A stretch of 64,000 nucleotides of DNA from JACCTU01 sp963809175. GTDB taxonomy: Bacteria; Actinomycetota; Thermoleophilia; Gaiellales; Gaiellaceae. The position numbers were made by a program, and so were the translations under genes. The stretch spans positions 496,001 through 560,000 of the forward strand of contig CAWEIK010000001.1 in NCBI GenBank assembly GCA_963809175.1. The letters run 5' to 3'. How positions within the stretch are numbered: the stretch's first letter is position 1; each line of letters begins with the position of its first letter. This document shows, in pieces, positions 10,506 to 20,074 of the stretch. The notes under the pieces were generated by a model. The model ran no database searches. It was not told where the DNA came from and saw only the letters and a list, made by a program, of their open reading frames with translations.

Positions 10506-12097
10506 AGCCGGCGCGTCCGCGCGGGCGTGGGCCGCGCCGTGCGGCGGCGCTCGCGCTCGCGGCCGCGCTCGTCGTCGCCGCGCTGATCGTCGCCGCCCAG
10601 CCCGCTGCGCTCGCCGTGGTGGACGTACGCCGACGCGGACGCGAGCTACACCGGCGCGGCGCTCAACCTCGTTGCTCGGCGACCCGCGTACGTTCGTCGA
10701 CCACCCCGGCCTGCCGCTCGACCGAGGTCACGCGCGCTCGTCTTCGGCGTCGACGCGCTGCTCGGGGAAGGCTCGCTCTCGGACTCGCGCGCGCGTACGT
10801 CGACCGCGCGCTGCTCGACCTCGACCGCACGCGCGCGGTCTTCCGCGGCCTCTCCGGTCGCCTCTACCTCGCTCGGCGCGCTGCTCGCGTTCGTCCTCGT
10901 CGGCGCGGCTGCTTCGGCCACTGGACGCTGGGGGCTCGCGGCCGGGCTCTGCTCTGGCTCGCGGCGCCGGGGCTGCTGGCGATGTCGATCCAGCTCCGGC
11001 CCGACGTCCCGCTCGCCGTTCTGCTGCCTCGTCTTCGCGTTACCTGATCGGTCGAGCGGTCGAGCACGCGACGCCGGCTGTCGTACGCGCGGCGCGGCGT
11101 TCGTCGCCGGGCTCGCGACGATGGTGAAGCTGCACGCGCTCGGGCTGATCGTGCCGCTCGTCGTGGCCGCGCTCTGGCGACCGCCGCTCGCCGCGCTGGC
11201 GAGCCGGCGCGTGGCCGACGGCTTCGCCTGCGGCGACCGGTCGCACTGGCGGCGTTCGCGGTGCTCGTGCTAACTGGTGACCGTCTGCCGTTACACGCCG
11301 ACCGCCGCCCAGCTCGCGGCGCTCGCCGCTGCGCTCGGGCTCATCGCTCGTCGCGACGCTTGTCGCTGCGAGGAGCCGGGCCGCCCCGGTGGCGCTCGCG
11401 TTACGCCGCCGGGCGTGCTGCTGCCGGTGCTGCTCGACCCGGAGGACGGGCCTGCAGGCGCTCGTCGCTGCTCGCGAAGTACGCTGCCGGCCAAGGCGTG
11501 CAGCAGGACGTGCCGTCGTTCCGGACGCCGCTCGCCGGACTCGACGACCTCGTCGGCTTCGGCGGCGACTCGTGCTGTTCTGCGGTCGCGGCGCTCGCGG
11601 TCGTGTTCGGGCTCAGTGCGCGGCGACCCGCGGCCCGTCGTCTGGGCGGTCGGGGCGCTGACGCTCGGCGTGCTCGCGTTCGGCGCGCCCGCCGCCCCCC
11701 ACTACCTCGCGCCGTCGTTCGTGCTCGCGGTGCCTGCGCTGCTCTGGCTCTTCGCAGCGCACGCCCGCGGCACGCGCATCCCTCCTGGTCTGGCCGATCG
11801 TGCTCCTGATCGCGTGGCCGGCGTTGCGAGGACCGCAACGCGCCGGCGGAGCACGCGGCGCGACTCGAAGCGGCCGGCAAGGCCGCGCGCGCCGAGGCGC
11901 TCGTCGGCCTCGCGCCGAACGAGGTTCGCCTCGTGCTCGTCGTACCGACCTGGACTCCCGACGTCCGCTACTTCGAGCTCGGCAGCACGCTACGTCCGCC
12001 ACTCGCCGACGTACCCGTACCGCCTCGCTTCCGAGGACGGACGGCCGGCGATTCGCCCTGACTCCGCCGAGATCGCGCGGGTCTGGAGCCGAAGTGA
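10505..12097 (+). CDS. GT-C-like polytopic membrane protein, heavily frameshifted
   Basis: The stretch reads as a hydrophobic protein only when pieced together across many breaks. Pieces include an N-terminal helix (LALAAALVVAALIVAA), FVDHPGLPL, LLWLAAPGLLAMSIQLRPDVPLAV (helix plus a short loop), LIVPLVVAALW, PPGVLLPVLLDPEDG and AAPHYLAPSFVLAVPALLWL. The order resembles GT-C/ArnT-like or GT39-type transferases that use lipid-linked donors at the outer membrane face. The start is not defined. The end probably overlaps the GTG of the next gene at 12094. It lies between a GT2 fusion and a methyltransferase on the same strand, so it is likely another glycan enzyme. Confidence 0.45.
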
Positions 12098-12800
12098 GCG
12101 CGAGCGCTACGACGACGGAGCGCCGGCAGGGCGAGTTGATCGCGTCCGGCGAGGAGCACGTCTGGGGTTGGTCGGGCCCGGCCGGAACGCTGCGCGCCGA
12201 GCGTCGCGCGCGACTGCTGACCGAGCCGGCCCGGCTCGCCCCCGGAGTCCGCTGCCTCGAGCTCGGGTGCGGCACCGGAGAGTTCACGACGAGGCTGCTC
12301 GAGAGCGGCTGCGAGCTCGTCGCGGTCGAGCTCAGCGAGACGACCGCCGCGATCGCCCGCGAACGCGTCGGCGATCGTGCCGAGTCGTGGTCGGGAACGT
12401 CGAGACCGGCGAAGGCCTCGAGGGACGCGAGTTCGACGCGATCGTCGGGGTGAGCGTCCTGCACCACGTCGACCTCGACGCGTGCTTCGCGCACACGTTC
12501 TCGCTACCTCCGAGCCGGCGGGCGCTTCGCCTTCAGCGAGCCGAACCTCGCGAACCCGCAGGTCTGGGCCGAGCGCAGCGATCGAGCTCGTCGGCAGGCG
12601 CGACACGTCACGCAGCACGAGACCGCCTTCCTGGCGGGCGACCTCCGCGCGCGTTCGAGGCGGCGGGCCTCGACGTCGAGCGTCTGCCGGCCGTTCGAGT
12701 TCCTGCACCCGGCAACGCCGGCCTGGCTGATCGGCGCCGTCGATCTCGTTCGAGCGCTGGCTGGAGCGCGACGCCGCTACGCGCGATCGCCGGCTCGATC
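12094..12800 (+). CDS. class I SAM-dependent methyltransferase, frameshifted
   Basis: Starts at GTG 12094. Motif I is C-L-E-L-G-C-G-T-G-E-F at roughly residues 51-61, followed by LVAVELSE, VVVGNVETGEGLEG and VSVLHHVDLD, which together define a Ubi/Coq-like class I methyltransferase. The frame breaks near 12378, 12505, 12590, 12650 and 12745. The C-terminus is unclear; it runs into the 3' end of the converging polymerase gene near 12777-12800. This is the last gene hit by the frameshift island. The substrate is probably a glycan component. Confidence 0.65.
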
Positions 12801-14057
12801 CGGTCGCCGGCCGATCGCCCCTGCCGTCACCACGGGCAGCGCGAGCGCGAAGATCGCCAGCACGTAGAAGTAGTAGAACTGCATCGTCAGGTAGAAGAGG
12901 TTCGCCGCCATCGTTCCCGCGAGCGCCGCGGTGAGGCCCCACGCCAGCTGCGGCTCGAACGCCCGCGCGTCGCGCAGGCGGCGGAAGAGCCACACGAGGA
13001 ACGCACCGAAGAGCAGCGTCCCGACGAGCCCGGTCTCGACGAGCAGCGCGACGTAGAACGAGTGCGGGCCCCAGTTGTCCTTCCCGGTCGCGAACTCGTA
13101 GTAGACGCTGAAGTTGTTCAGCCCGAGCCCGAAGAGCGGATGCGACGAGAGCACGTCGGGGATGAAGCCGTAGACGTCGAAGTGCGCGGACGTCGACGCG
13201 TCGCCCGTCGAGATGCGCGAGCGGATCACCTCGAGGAAGAAGTCGGCGCGGCGCGAGACGATCCAGACGACGAACGCCGCCACCACGGCAACGGGAACGG
13301 CGATCGCGCGTGAGAGCAGCTCGGTCCGGTACTGCGTGAGCAGCACGAGGAAGCCGACGCCGAGCCCGACCAACCCGCTGCGTGACAACGTCGCGAGCTC
13401 GACGACGAGCAGGAACCCGAGCAGCGCGGCCAGCCACGGCGAGCGATTCCGAAGGTAGATCGGCGTCAGAGCGAGCAGCGGGACGAGCAGCATGATCCCG
13501 AGGTGGTTCGGGTCGCCGGTGAGGGCGTTCGGCCGGTAGACGCTCTGGTCGCCGCCGACCGAGCCGTAGACGTTGATCTGGCTCGCGCCTCGCGTCAGCG
13601 GGCTCAGGAGCAGCGTGTCGAGGTTGAACCCGGCGCGCGCCAGCACGAGCTGCACGATCCCGTACGCAGCGTTGGCGGCGATCCCGGCGACGAAGACGCC
13701 GAACGCGGTGAACGCGAAGCGCCGGCCGTGCCGGATCACGTACGCGACGCCCGCCGCCAGGAAGCCGAAGTGGAGCCCGAACTTGTAGATGCCCTTGCCG
13801 AATTGCGCGATCCCCTGCGTCGTGTCGAGGTTGAAGAACCCGACGAGGTAGACCGCGAGGAACGCGAGCCCGAACGCGAGCGCGACGATCGCCGTGTGCG
13901 CGAGCTTCCAGTCGCCCGCCGCGACGCGGTCGATCACGAACGAGGCGAGGAAGAGCGTGGTCAGGACGTCGGCGAGCGTCAGCGTCCCGCCGACCGACCA
14001 GTGCACCTTCTCGAACGTCACCGAGAAGATGGTTGCGAGGAAGAGGAAGCGGGTCAT
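12777..14057 (-). CDS. O-antigen polymerase/ligase (Wzy/WaaL-like)
   Basis: A 426-residue protein with about 12 predicted membrane helices and a long periplasmic loop. The Wzy_C region carries LSRSGLVGLGVGFLVLL, and the loop before it has the N-A-L-T-G-D-P-N-H-L-G motif common in this family; HPLFGLGLNNF marks the usual second loop. It should polymerise repeat units or ligate glycan to a lipid or protein acceptor. Starts at ATG 14057, overlapping the upstream glycosyltransferase stop by 4 bp. The reading frame is fully intact, which places the right edge of the frameshift island near its stop codon. Confidence 0.8.
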   Translation of the reverse strand: MTRFLFLATIFSVTFEKVHWSVGGTLTLADVLTTLFLASFVIDRVAAGDWKLAHTAIVALAFGLAFLAVYLVGFFNLDTTQGIAQFGKGIYKFGLHFGFLAAGVAYVIRHGRRFAFTAFGVFVAGIAANAAYGIVQLVLARAGFNLDTLLLSPLTRGASQINVYGSVGGDQSVYRPNALTGDPNHLGIMLLVPLLALTPIYLRNRSPWLAALLGFLLVVELATLSRSGLVGLGVGFLVLLTQYRTELLSRAIAVPVAVVAAFVVWIVSRRADFFLEVIRSRISTGDASTSAHFDVYGFIPDVLSSHPLFGLGLNNFSVYYEFATGKDNWGPHSFYVALLVETGLVGTLLFGAFLVWLFRRLRDARAFEPQLAWGLTAALAGTMAANLFYLTMQFYYFYVLAIFALALPVVTAGAIGRRPDRAGDRA

Positions 14058-15307
14058 TGCGCGAGGTCCCTCAGCACGCGCGCGAGCTCCTCGGCGCGCG
14101 TTCGCCGGTCGAGCTTCGTGCGGCGCTCCGGCGAGAGCGGCGTGCCTGCGAGCGAGCCCGCCTGCCAGCGCGCGTGCAGGTCGCGGAGCGCCGACTCGAT
14201 CGCGTCGACGTCGTCGGGCGCGACGATCACGCCCGCCTCGGCGTCGCGCACGAACGCCGCGGTCGCACCGTCGGGCGGGACGGCGGCGATGATCGGCCGC
14301 TCGGCGGCCAGGTACTCGAAGACCTTCGCGGCGATCACGCCCGAGCCGCGGCCCGGCACCTCGGGCATCAGCAGCAGGTTCACCTCGGAGTCGCGCTGGA
14401 GCTCGAGCGACCGGCGGCGCGGGACGTACGGGAGCAGCTCGAGCCGCTCGCCGAGGCCGAGCCCTTCGGCCCACTCGCGGTCGGCCTCGCGGAAGTCGCC
14501 GACGAACCGCGCGACCGAGTCCGGGAGGTCGGCGCGCGCGAACGCGGTCAGGAACGGGCGCGGGTCGCGCTTGCCGAACATCGCGCCGGTGTGCGTGACG
14601 CGGAAGCGGTCGTTCGGCCGGTACTCGAGCCCCGCGAAGTCGTCGAAGTCGGCGCCGTTCGAGATCACGGTCACCTCGCCCTTCGCGCCGAGCGAACGGA
14701 GCTCCTCGGCGATGAAGTCCGAGACGGCGACCGACTCGTCGGCGTAGCGCGCGATCAGCCGCCCGACGGTCTCCTGCGTCCGCTCCTTCGCGCGGGCCGC
14801 AAGCGTCTCGACGGGACGGTCCGCGTTCCGCACCATCGAGTCGCGCACGTCGGCGACCCACTTGACGCCGGTCAGGCGCTTCACCGCCGCGCCGATCAGA
14901 TGCACCGAATTCGGCGGCGAGGTCGTGAGGACGACGTCGATCCCCTCGGCGCGCACGACGCGAACAGCGGCGGGGATCGCGGTCGCGTTCCACGTCACGT
15001 TCTCATCGGGGACGAGCACGCGTCGGTACGTGAGCAGCGCCATCTTCGTCGCACGCTCGAGCGTGCCTGCACCGTGCAGCTCCTCCGCGGGCCGTCGACC
15101 CTTCGGCCCGACGTAGCGCGCACGGTGCACCCACGCCTGCGTCGGCGAGACCAGCTCGTCGTCGCGGTGGATCCACTTCGGATCGTCGGGCGCGAGCACG
15201 TGCGTCTCGATCCCGAGCGCCGGCAGGTGCGTCGCGAACTTCAGCGGCCGCTGCACGCCGGCGCCGCCCGCGGGCGGCCAGTACATCGTGACGATGAGGA
15301 CCTTCAC
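14054..15307 (-). CDS. glycosyltransferase family 4
   Basis: A 417-residue GT4 starting at a GTG that overlaps the upstream ATP-grasp stop (GTGA). N-terminal motifs are V-L-I-V-T-M-Y-W-P-P-A-G-G-A-G-V-Q-R, and DVVLTTSPPNSVHLIG marks the end of the first Rossmann half. The donor domain has VISNGAD, THTGAMFGKRDPRPFL and G-S-G-V-I-A-A-K-V-F-E-Y-L-A-A-E-R-P-I. The K-x-F-E-Y motif is typical of WbuB-like GT4 enzymes that use amino-sugar donors. It forms a three-gene operon with the ATP-grasp gene before it and the polymerase after it. Confidence 0.85.
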   Translation of the reverse strand: MKVLIVTMYWPPAGGAGVQRPLKFATHLPALGIETHVLAPDDPKWIHRDDELVSPTQAWVHRARYVGPKGRRPAEELHGAGTLERATKMALLTYRRVLVPDENVTWNATAIPAAVRVVRAEGIDVVLTTSPPNSVHLIGAAVKRLTGVKWVADVRDSMVRNADRPVETLAARAKERTQETVGRLIARYADESVAVSDFIAEELRSLGAKGEVTVISNGADFDDFAGLEYRPNDRFRVTHTGAMFGKRDPRPFLTAFARADLPDSVARFVGDFREADREWAEGLGLGERLELLPYVPRRRSLELQRDSEVNLLLMPEVPGRGSGVIAAKVFEYLAAERPIIAAVPPDGATAAFVRDAEAGVIVAPDDVDAIESALRDLHARWQAGSLAGTPLSPERRTKLDRRTRAEELARVLRDLAQ

Positions 15308-16372
15308 CTGGAGCGGCGAAGCGCGCGCACCGCGTGCACGACCGCGGGCTTGGGGTCCCGCCACGACCACGTCGCCTCGACGAACGGCGGCCGCGGCACG
15401 ACGGGCCGCTCGCCGGGCATCAGCAGGATCGCCCACTTGCGGCGGCCGCCGTTCATCCGCACGGCCTCGACCGGCTCGCCGGTCAGGTCGCGGTAGGCGA
15501 TCAGCGGCAGGTCGACGCCGCTCGCGCGCGCGAGCGAGTGCCACTGCCAGAGACGCGGGTTCACCTCCATCAGCTTGAACTTCCCGTCGCGCGGGTCGCG
15601 CTTGAACTCGACCTGCGACAACCCGTTGCAGCCGAGCGCGCGCAGCAGGTGCAGCCCCGCGTCGACCACCTCGTCGACCCACACCGCCTCAGCCAGCCGA
15701 GCGGTGCCGATCCCCGGCGGCGTCTGGATCAGCTTGCGGCCGCAGAAGAGGCCGAGCGGCTCGAGCGACTCGCTCAGGTACGCGCCGAGCGTGTAGAGCT
15801 CGTCGTCCCCGCCCGGGATCAGGTCCTGCACCATCGGCTCCCACGGCTCGATCTGGCCGTACGCCTCCTCGACCTCGGCCGCCGTGTTGCAGATCACGGC
15901 CTGCTTGCCGTACTGCTGCCGGAAGCCGACCGGCTCCGACGGCTTCAGCAGGACGGGGTAGCCGATCTCTGCCGCCGCGGCGACGGCTTCGAGCCGCGCT
16001 CTCGGGGTAGCGCGTGTCCGGCGTGTGGAGCGCCGCGTCGAGCTGCACGCGCTTCTTCTGGAGCCGCTCGAGGTCGCGCGGGAACGGGCAGAGGAGCTCG
16101 AGCGAGTCTCGGTGGCGCGCGATCGCCCGCAGGCCCTCGTCGTGGGTCGCGAAGACCACGCCGGGGCCGAGGCCGCGGAGCGTCTCGACGAACCCCTCCT
16201 CGTCGGCCAGCGGGCTCGGGGCCACGACCTTCGTCGCGTAGCGCGACCGGAACCCGAGGGCGCTCGGCTTGTGGTCGACCGCGAAGACGCGGACGCCGGC
16301 CCGTCGAAGCGACCTGATCGCGGAGAGGCCGTTGACGAAGCCCACGTCGACGACGATCGCCGGTGGCCGCAC
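15304..16372 (-). CDS. ATP-grasp ligase, one frameshift
   Basis: Starts at GTG 16372. The N-terminal pre-ATP-grasp domain has IVVDVGFVNGLSAIRSL and V-F-A-V-D-H-K-P-S-A-L-G. The central domain has GYPVLLKPSEP and K-Q-A-V-I-C-N-T-A. The C-terminal active-site part has LSQVEFKRDPRDGKFKLMEV, then NPRLW, which supplies the metal-binding E and N. An extra base near 16003 separates the two halves; removing it restores a protein of about 355 residues. Proteins of this kind join a carboxylate to an amine using ATP. In this operon it could attach an amino acid to a sugar or peptide, but that is inferred. It is one of four ATP-grasp genes here. Confidence 0.75.
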
Positions 16373-16409
16373 GTTCAAGAGCTTAGAGGCGCCCGCCGAT
16401 ACCTCTCCT

Positions 16410-17517
16410 GTGGGTGTTTTCGCCTCTCCCCTCCACGAGCGCAGGCGGCAGGGACGGCCTTGGGCCGACCGGTCGGCCGCGCTCCGCGTCGCCGTCTTCA
16501 CGACCTCCTTCCCCGCCGGCGACCACGACCCCTCGGGTCGCTTCGTGGCCGACGCGGTCGAGCGCCTCCGGGCGCAGGGCGTGGCCGTCCAGGTCGTCCA
16601 CCCGACCCTGGCAGGCGAGGGCGGGGTCGTCGCGAAGCTGCGGCGCCGCCCCTGGCTCGCCCCGCTCTTCCTCGCGCGCTCGGTGCTCGCCCTGCGCCGG
16701 GCCGACTGCGAGCTCGTCCACGCGCACTGGCTCCTCTCCGGCCTCGTCGCCGCGCTCGCCGGCAAGCCTTTCGTCCTGACCCTCCACGGCTCCGGCTCCG
16801 CCGGCCGGTTCGGCGACCTCGAGCTCGCCGACCGAAGCCCGCGCCTCGTCGGCGCGATCCTCCGCCGGGCGCGGCTCGTGATCGCCGTCTCAGAGCCTCT
16901 CGCCGCGGCCGCCCGCCGCTGTGGTGCCCGCGAGGTCCGCGTCATCCCCAACGGCATCGTGTTGCCCGCCCAGACGTCAGGAGAGGTCGAGCCCGCCGAG
17001 ATCCTGTTCGCAGGGCCGCCTGAGCCCGGAGAAGGGCATTCAGGAGCTTGTGGAGGCCTGCCGTGGGCTCAACCTCGTCGTCGCCGGGGACGGGCCCCTG
17101 CGGGACCTGGTGCCCGACGCGCTGGGCTTCCTGTCCGCGGCCGAGCTGGCCGAGCGCTACCGCCGCGCGGCCGTCGTCGTCTGCCCCTCGCGGAGCGAGG
17201 GCTTCGGGATCGTCTGCGCCGAGGCGATGGCCCACGGCAAGCCCGTCGTGGCGACCGCGGTCGGCGGCCTGCAGGAGCTCGTCCGCCACGCCCGAACCGG
17301 CTTCCTCGTGGAGCCCGGCAACCCCGCAGCCCTGCGCGTCGCGGTCAAGCTCCTGCTCGCCGACCCTGCGCTTCGGCATCGGCTCGGGGAGAACGCCCGC
17401 GCCGACGTCGCGGAGCGCTTCGCCTGGCCGGCCGTCACGCAGGCCACGGTCGCTGCCTACCGCGCGGCCCTCGGCGTCGAGGCGCCCGAGCCCGCCCCGC
17501 TCGAGGCGGCCGCGTGA
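16410..17517 (+). CDS. glycosyltransferase family 4, one frameshift
   Basis: The N-terminal half shows V-A-V-F-T-T-S-F-P-A-G-D and ELVHAHWLLSGLVAAL. An extra base near 17023 separates it from the donor domain, which has R-L-S-P-E-K-G-I-Q-E-L, VVVCPSRSEGFGIVCAEAMA and GKPVVATAVGG. Restored length is about 368 residues. Starts upstream of residue V-A-V-F are uncertain; GTG 16410 is in frame and lies 37 bp from the divergent ATP-grasp start. The stop TGA overlaps the GTG of the methyltransferase that follows. It is close in sequence to the GT4 at 7980-8998, suggesting duplication. Confidence 0.8.
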
Positions 17518-18194
17518 TCGCTCTCCGCAAGGCGCCGTCGAGCTACGACGAGCGCTTCATGGACACGATGGCGAACGAGTACCTCGAGCGGACGCCGTGG
17601 ACCGAGCTGCGCCTCGAGGCCGTGCGCGACCTCGTCGACCCGCAGCCAGGCGACCGGATCCTCGACCTCGGCTGCGCCGCCGGCGCGATCACGCACTACC
17701 TCTCGTCGTTCGGCGCCGACGCCGTCGGGATCGACTTCGAGGAGCTCGCGATCGCGAAGGCCCGCGAGCTCTTTCCCGAGTGCGCGTTCGAGGTCGCCGA
17801 CGCGACTGAGCTTCCGTTCGCCGACGCGAGCTTCGACAAGGCCGTCGCGGCCGACTTCGTCGAGCACATCCGCGACGACGTCTTCCTCGCGATGTGCTCG
17901 GAGCTGCAGCGCGTGCTCGTGCCCGGCGGGACGTTCGCCGTGTACGCGCCGAACCCACGCCATTTGATCGAGCGAATGAAGGAACGAGACTTCGTGCTCG
18001 CGCAGAACCCGACGCACATCGGCCTGCGCGACGCAGACCACATGACGCGCGTGCTCGAGCAGGGCGGCTTCCGCGTCCTGCGGAGCGAGTGGCGGCCGAG
18101 CTTCTTCCGCGGGCTCCGCGCCGTCGAGAAGGTCGCAGGCCCGCGGCTCGACCTGTTTCGCTACCGCCTCTGCGTGCTCGCGCAGAGCGTGTAG
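17514..18194 (+). CDS. class I SAM-dependent methyltransferase
   Basis: A 226-residue enzyme with motif I RILDLGCAAGAITHYLSSFG at about residues 46-65, then GADAVGIDF with the acidic ribose-binding residue, and FEVADATELPFADASFDKAV, the usual motif II/III run. The tail D-A-D-H-M-T-R-V-L-E-Q-G-G-F is typical of ubiE-like enzymes. Starts at a GTG overlapping the stop of the preceding GT4. The 3' end overlaps the stop of the convergent GT-C gene by 34 bp. It probably methylates a sugar on the glycan. Confidence 0.8.
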   Translation: MIALRKAPSSYDERFMDTMANEYLERTPWTELRLEAVRDLVDPQPGDRILDLGCAAGAITHYLSSFGADAVGIDFEELAIAKARELFPECAFEVADATELPFADASFDKAVAADFVEHIRDDVFLAMCSELQRVLVPGGTFAVYAPNPRHLIERMKERDFVLAQNPTHIGLRDADHMTRVLEQGGFRVLRSEWRPSFFRGLRAVEKVAGPRLDLFRYRLCVLAQSV

Positions 18195-20074
18195 CGGCCG
18201 TCCGAGAAGAGCCTGGGCGCGCACGTGACCTGGTTCACGCGTTCTCGATCGAGCACGACCCAGTCGTAGCGGTCGGGGAAGCGCCCCGTCCGCTTGTAGT
18301 CCTCCCAGCTCTGGACGCGCTCGTACGGCCGGTTCGCCTTCGTGTCCCCGACGTGCGTCGGCGCCGAGACGGCGACGTACACCGGCGCGTACGCGGCGAT
18401 CCAGTACGACGTCTCGGGATCCGAGAGCACGACGTCGCCCGGCTGCACGTGCTCGTCGAGCGCCGCCCGAAGGCCGGGGCTCAGCTCCTGGTGCGGCTGC
18501 GGCCGCTCCCAACCCGAGGTGACGGCCATCGGGACGACGAAGAGCACGCACGCCGCGGCCGGTAGCCAGTCCGCCCGCTCCAGCGTCGGCAGCCTCGAGC
18601 GCAGCAGGAAGCCGAGCACGATCGCGGCGAGCGAGCCGACGAGGGCGATCCAGACCGGCCACGTCGGGCCACCCTCCTCGAGGCGGTAGCCGAAGTCGCC
18701 GGGCCAGGCCCACTCGAGCGCGATGCCCGCCGCGAGCGCGAGCGGCAGCACCGCCCACGACAGCACGCGCGCGAGCACGGCGACGCCCCCCGCCAGCGCG
18801 AAGGCCAACGGCAGGAAGGCGGCCAGGCGCCGCGCCTGCGAGAGCGACACCGCGTCGACGAAGCGCGGGAAGAGCACGTCCGACAGCAGGACCGCGAGGA
18901 CGACGAGCGTTCCGCCGAGGACGAGCGCGGCCCAGCGTCGACGCACCGCGAAGAGCGCGAGCGGCACGAGGCAGAGCGCGGCGAGCGGCACCGGGCCGGC
19001 CCGCGTCAGGACCTCGGGGTTCAGGTGGAAGCTGCTCTCCGACTCCACGATGAACTGGCCGGGATAGCGCTCGAACCCATGCCGCTTCGACAGCACCTGC
19101 TCGCCGGACGGCGTGAACGACGCGGTGTCCTGCACGACGGGGAAGAGCCACGCGAGGAAGACCGCGGCGCCGACCGTGAAGGCAGCGCCCGCGAGGAGGA
19201 GCCTCCGGAGCTCCGACGGCTCGATCACCGCGCGGACGACGGCGAAGCCGACCAGCACGAGCAGCAGGAACAGCGCGTAGGTCGGGTGCACGACCGCGAG
19301 CACGAGCCCCGCACCTGCGACGAGCGCGAGTCGCGCGCGCGTCGGCTCGTGCAGGTAGGTGAAGACGAGCGCAAGCGCGGCCGGCACGAGCAGCATGCGT
19401 CCACCGGCGGTCGCAGGCAGCGCGAGCAGCCGGAGCGCGCCGCCGGAGCCGGACGCGAGCGCGGTGACGCCGATCGTCCCCGCGAGCGTCGCGACGCCGA
19501 GCCAGCGAGAGCGGAAGACCGCGACGCCCGCTTCGTAGACGACGAGGAACGAGAGCGGCGCGAGCACGGCCGCTTCGTGCACGACGACCTGTGCCGGGTC
19601 GACGCCCGCGAGCTTCGCGACCAGCGCGAGGAACGCGTGCCAGAGCGGGAACGCGTAGCCGGGGTGCAGCCCGCCGTCCACGAACTCGCCCACGCCTTCG
19701 AGCGAGAGCTCGTCGAACGCGACGAGCTTCCGCACGCGCGCGAGGTGGAACAGCGCGTCGCCGGAGGGCTCGGGGAGCACCTGCCAGAGCAGCACGCCGA
19801 CGAGCACGCCGACCCCGAGCACACCGAGCCAGATCGGATCCGGCCTGCGGAGCGGTCGGCCTCTGAGGCCGACCGGGATCGCGACGAGTCCCGCCGCGAG
19901 CAGCAGCCAGAGGGCGAGCGTCAGCGACGAGCCCGTCGCGAACACGACGACCATCGCGCCGAAGATCAACGCCAGGCTCGTCACGACCGCACCGGAGGCC
20001 GACCGTGCGAGCAGCGCGCCGGGCAACAGGAGCAGGAGCGTCGCCCCCAGTAACCGAAGATAGAGCTCGATCAC
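18161..20074 (-). CDS. polytopic GT-C-like membrane protein
   Basis: A 637-residue protein with about 13-15 predicted helices. It starts at GTG 20074 with IELYLRLLGATLLLLLPGAL, and a loop after the fifth or sixth helix contains EPSGDALFHLARVRK, the position where GT-C enzymes carry a catalytic acidic residue. The C-terminal soluble part ends C-A-S-T-Q-R-R and contains VLSDPETSYWIAAYAPVYV. It could be a polyprenyl-phosphate-sugar transferase acting on the outer face of the membrane. It is the last gene of the seven-gene operon running from 26164. The exact family is not certain. Confidence 0.55.
   Translation of the reverse strand: MIELYLRLLGATLLLLLPGALLARSASGAVVTSLALIFGAMVVVFATGSSLTLALWLLLAAGLVAIPVGLRGRPLRRPDPIWLGVLGVGVLVGVLLWQVLPEPSGDALFHLARVRKLVAFDELSLEGVGEFVDGGLHPGYAFPLWHAFLALVAKLAGVDPAQVVVHEAAVLAPLSFLVVYEAGVAVFRSRWLGVATLAGTIGVTALASGSGGALRLLALPATAGGRMLLVPAALALVFTYLHEPTRARLALVAGAGLVLAVVHPTYALFLLLVLVGFAVVRAVIEPSELRRLLLAGAAFTVGAAVFLAWLFPVVQDTASFTPSGEQVLSKRHGFERYPGQFIVESESSFHLNPEVLTRAGPVPLAALCLVPLALFAVRRRWAALVLGGTLVVLAVLLSDVLFPRFVDAVSLSQARRLAAFLPLAFALAGGVAVLARVLSWAVLPLALAAGIALEWAWPGDFGYRLEEGGPTWPVWIALVGSLAAIVLGFLLRSRLPTLERADWLPAAACVLFVVPMAVTSGWERPQPHQELSPGLRAALDEHVQPGDVVLSDPETSYWIAAYAPVYVAVSAPTHVGDTKANRPYERVQSWEDYKRTGRFPDRYDWVVLDRERVNQVTCAPRLFSDGRYTLCASTQRR

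Larger units (their letters stand above)
5341..12770. other. frameshift-rich island, probable low-quality consensus
   Basis: Six consecutive genes on both strands are broken about every 30-200 bp by single-base indels, whereas the genes on both sides (flippase ending at 5169; polymerase ending at 12777) are intact. Of the breaks I traced by hand, nearly all need removal of one base to restore a known family motif; a few (near 6650 and 6790) look like a lost base. Amino-acid motifs are preserved between breaks and no point nonsense mutations are needed. This is what an unpolished long-read stretch looks like. It is not what gene decay or a biological recoding signal would give. Confidence 0.8.

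Noticed and set aside
5341..12770. Programmed +1 frameshifting across many genes
   Set aside because: Breaks are too dense, have no common slippery site, hit both strands and stop at sharp edges. Consensus error explains them better.
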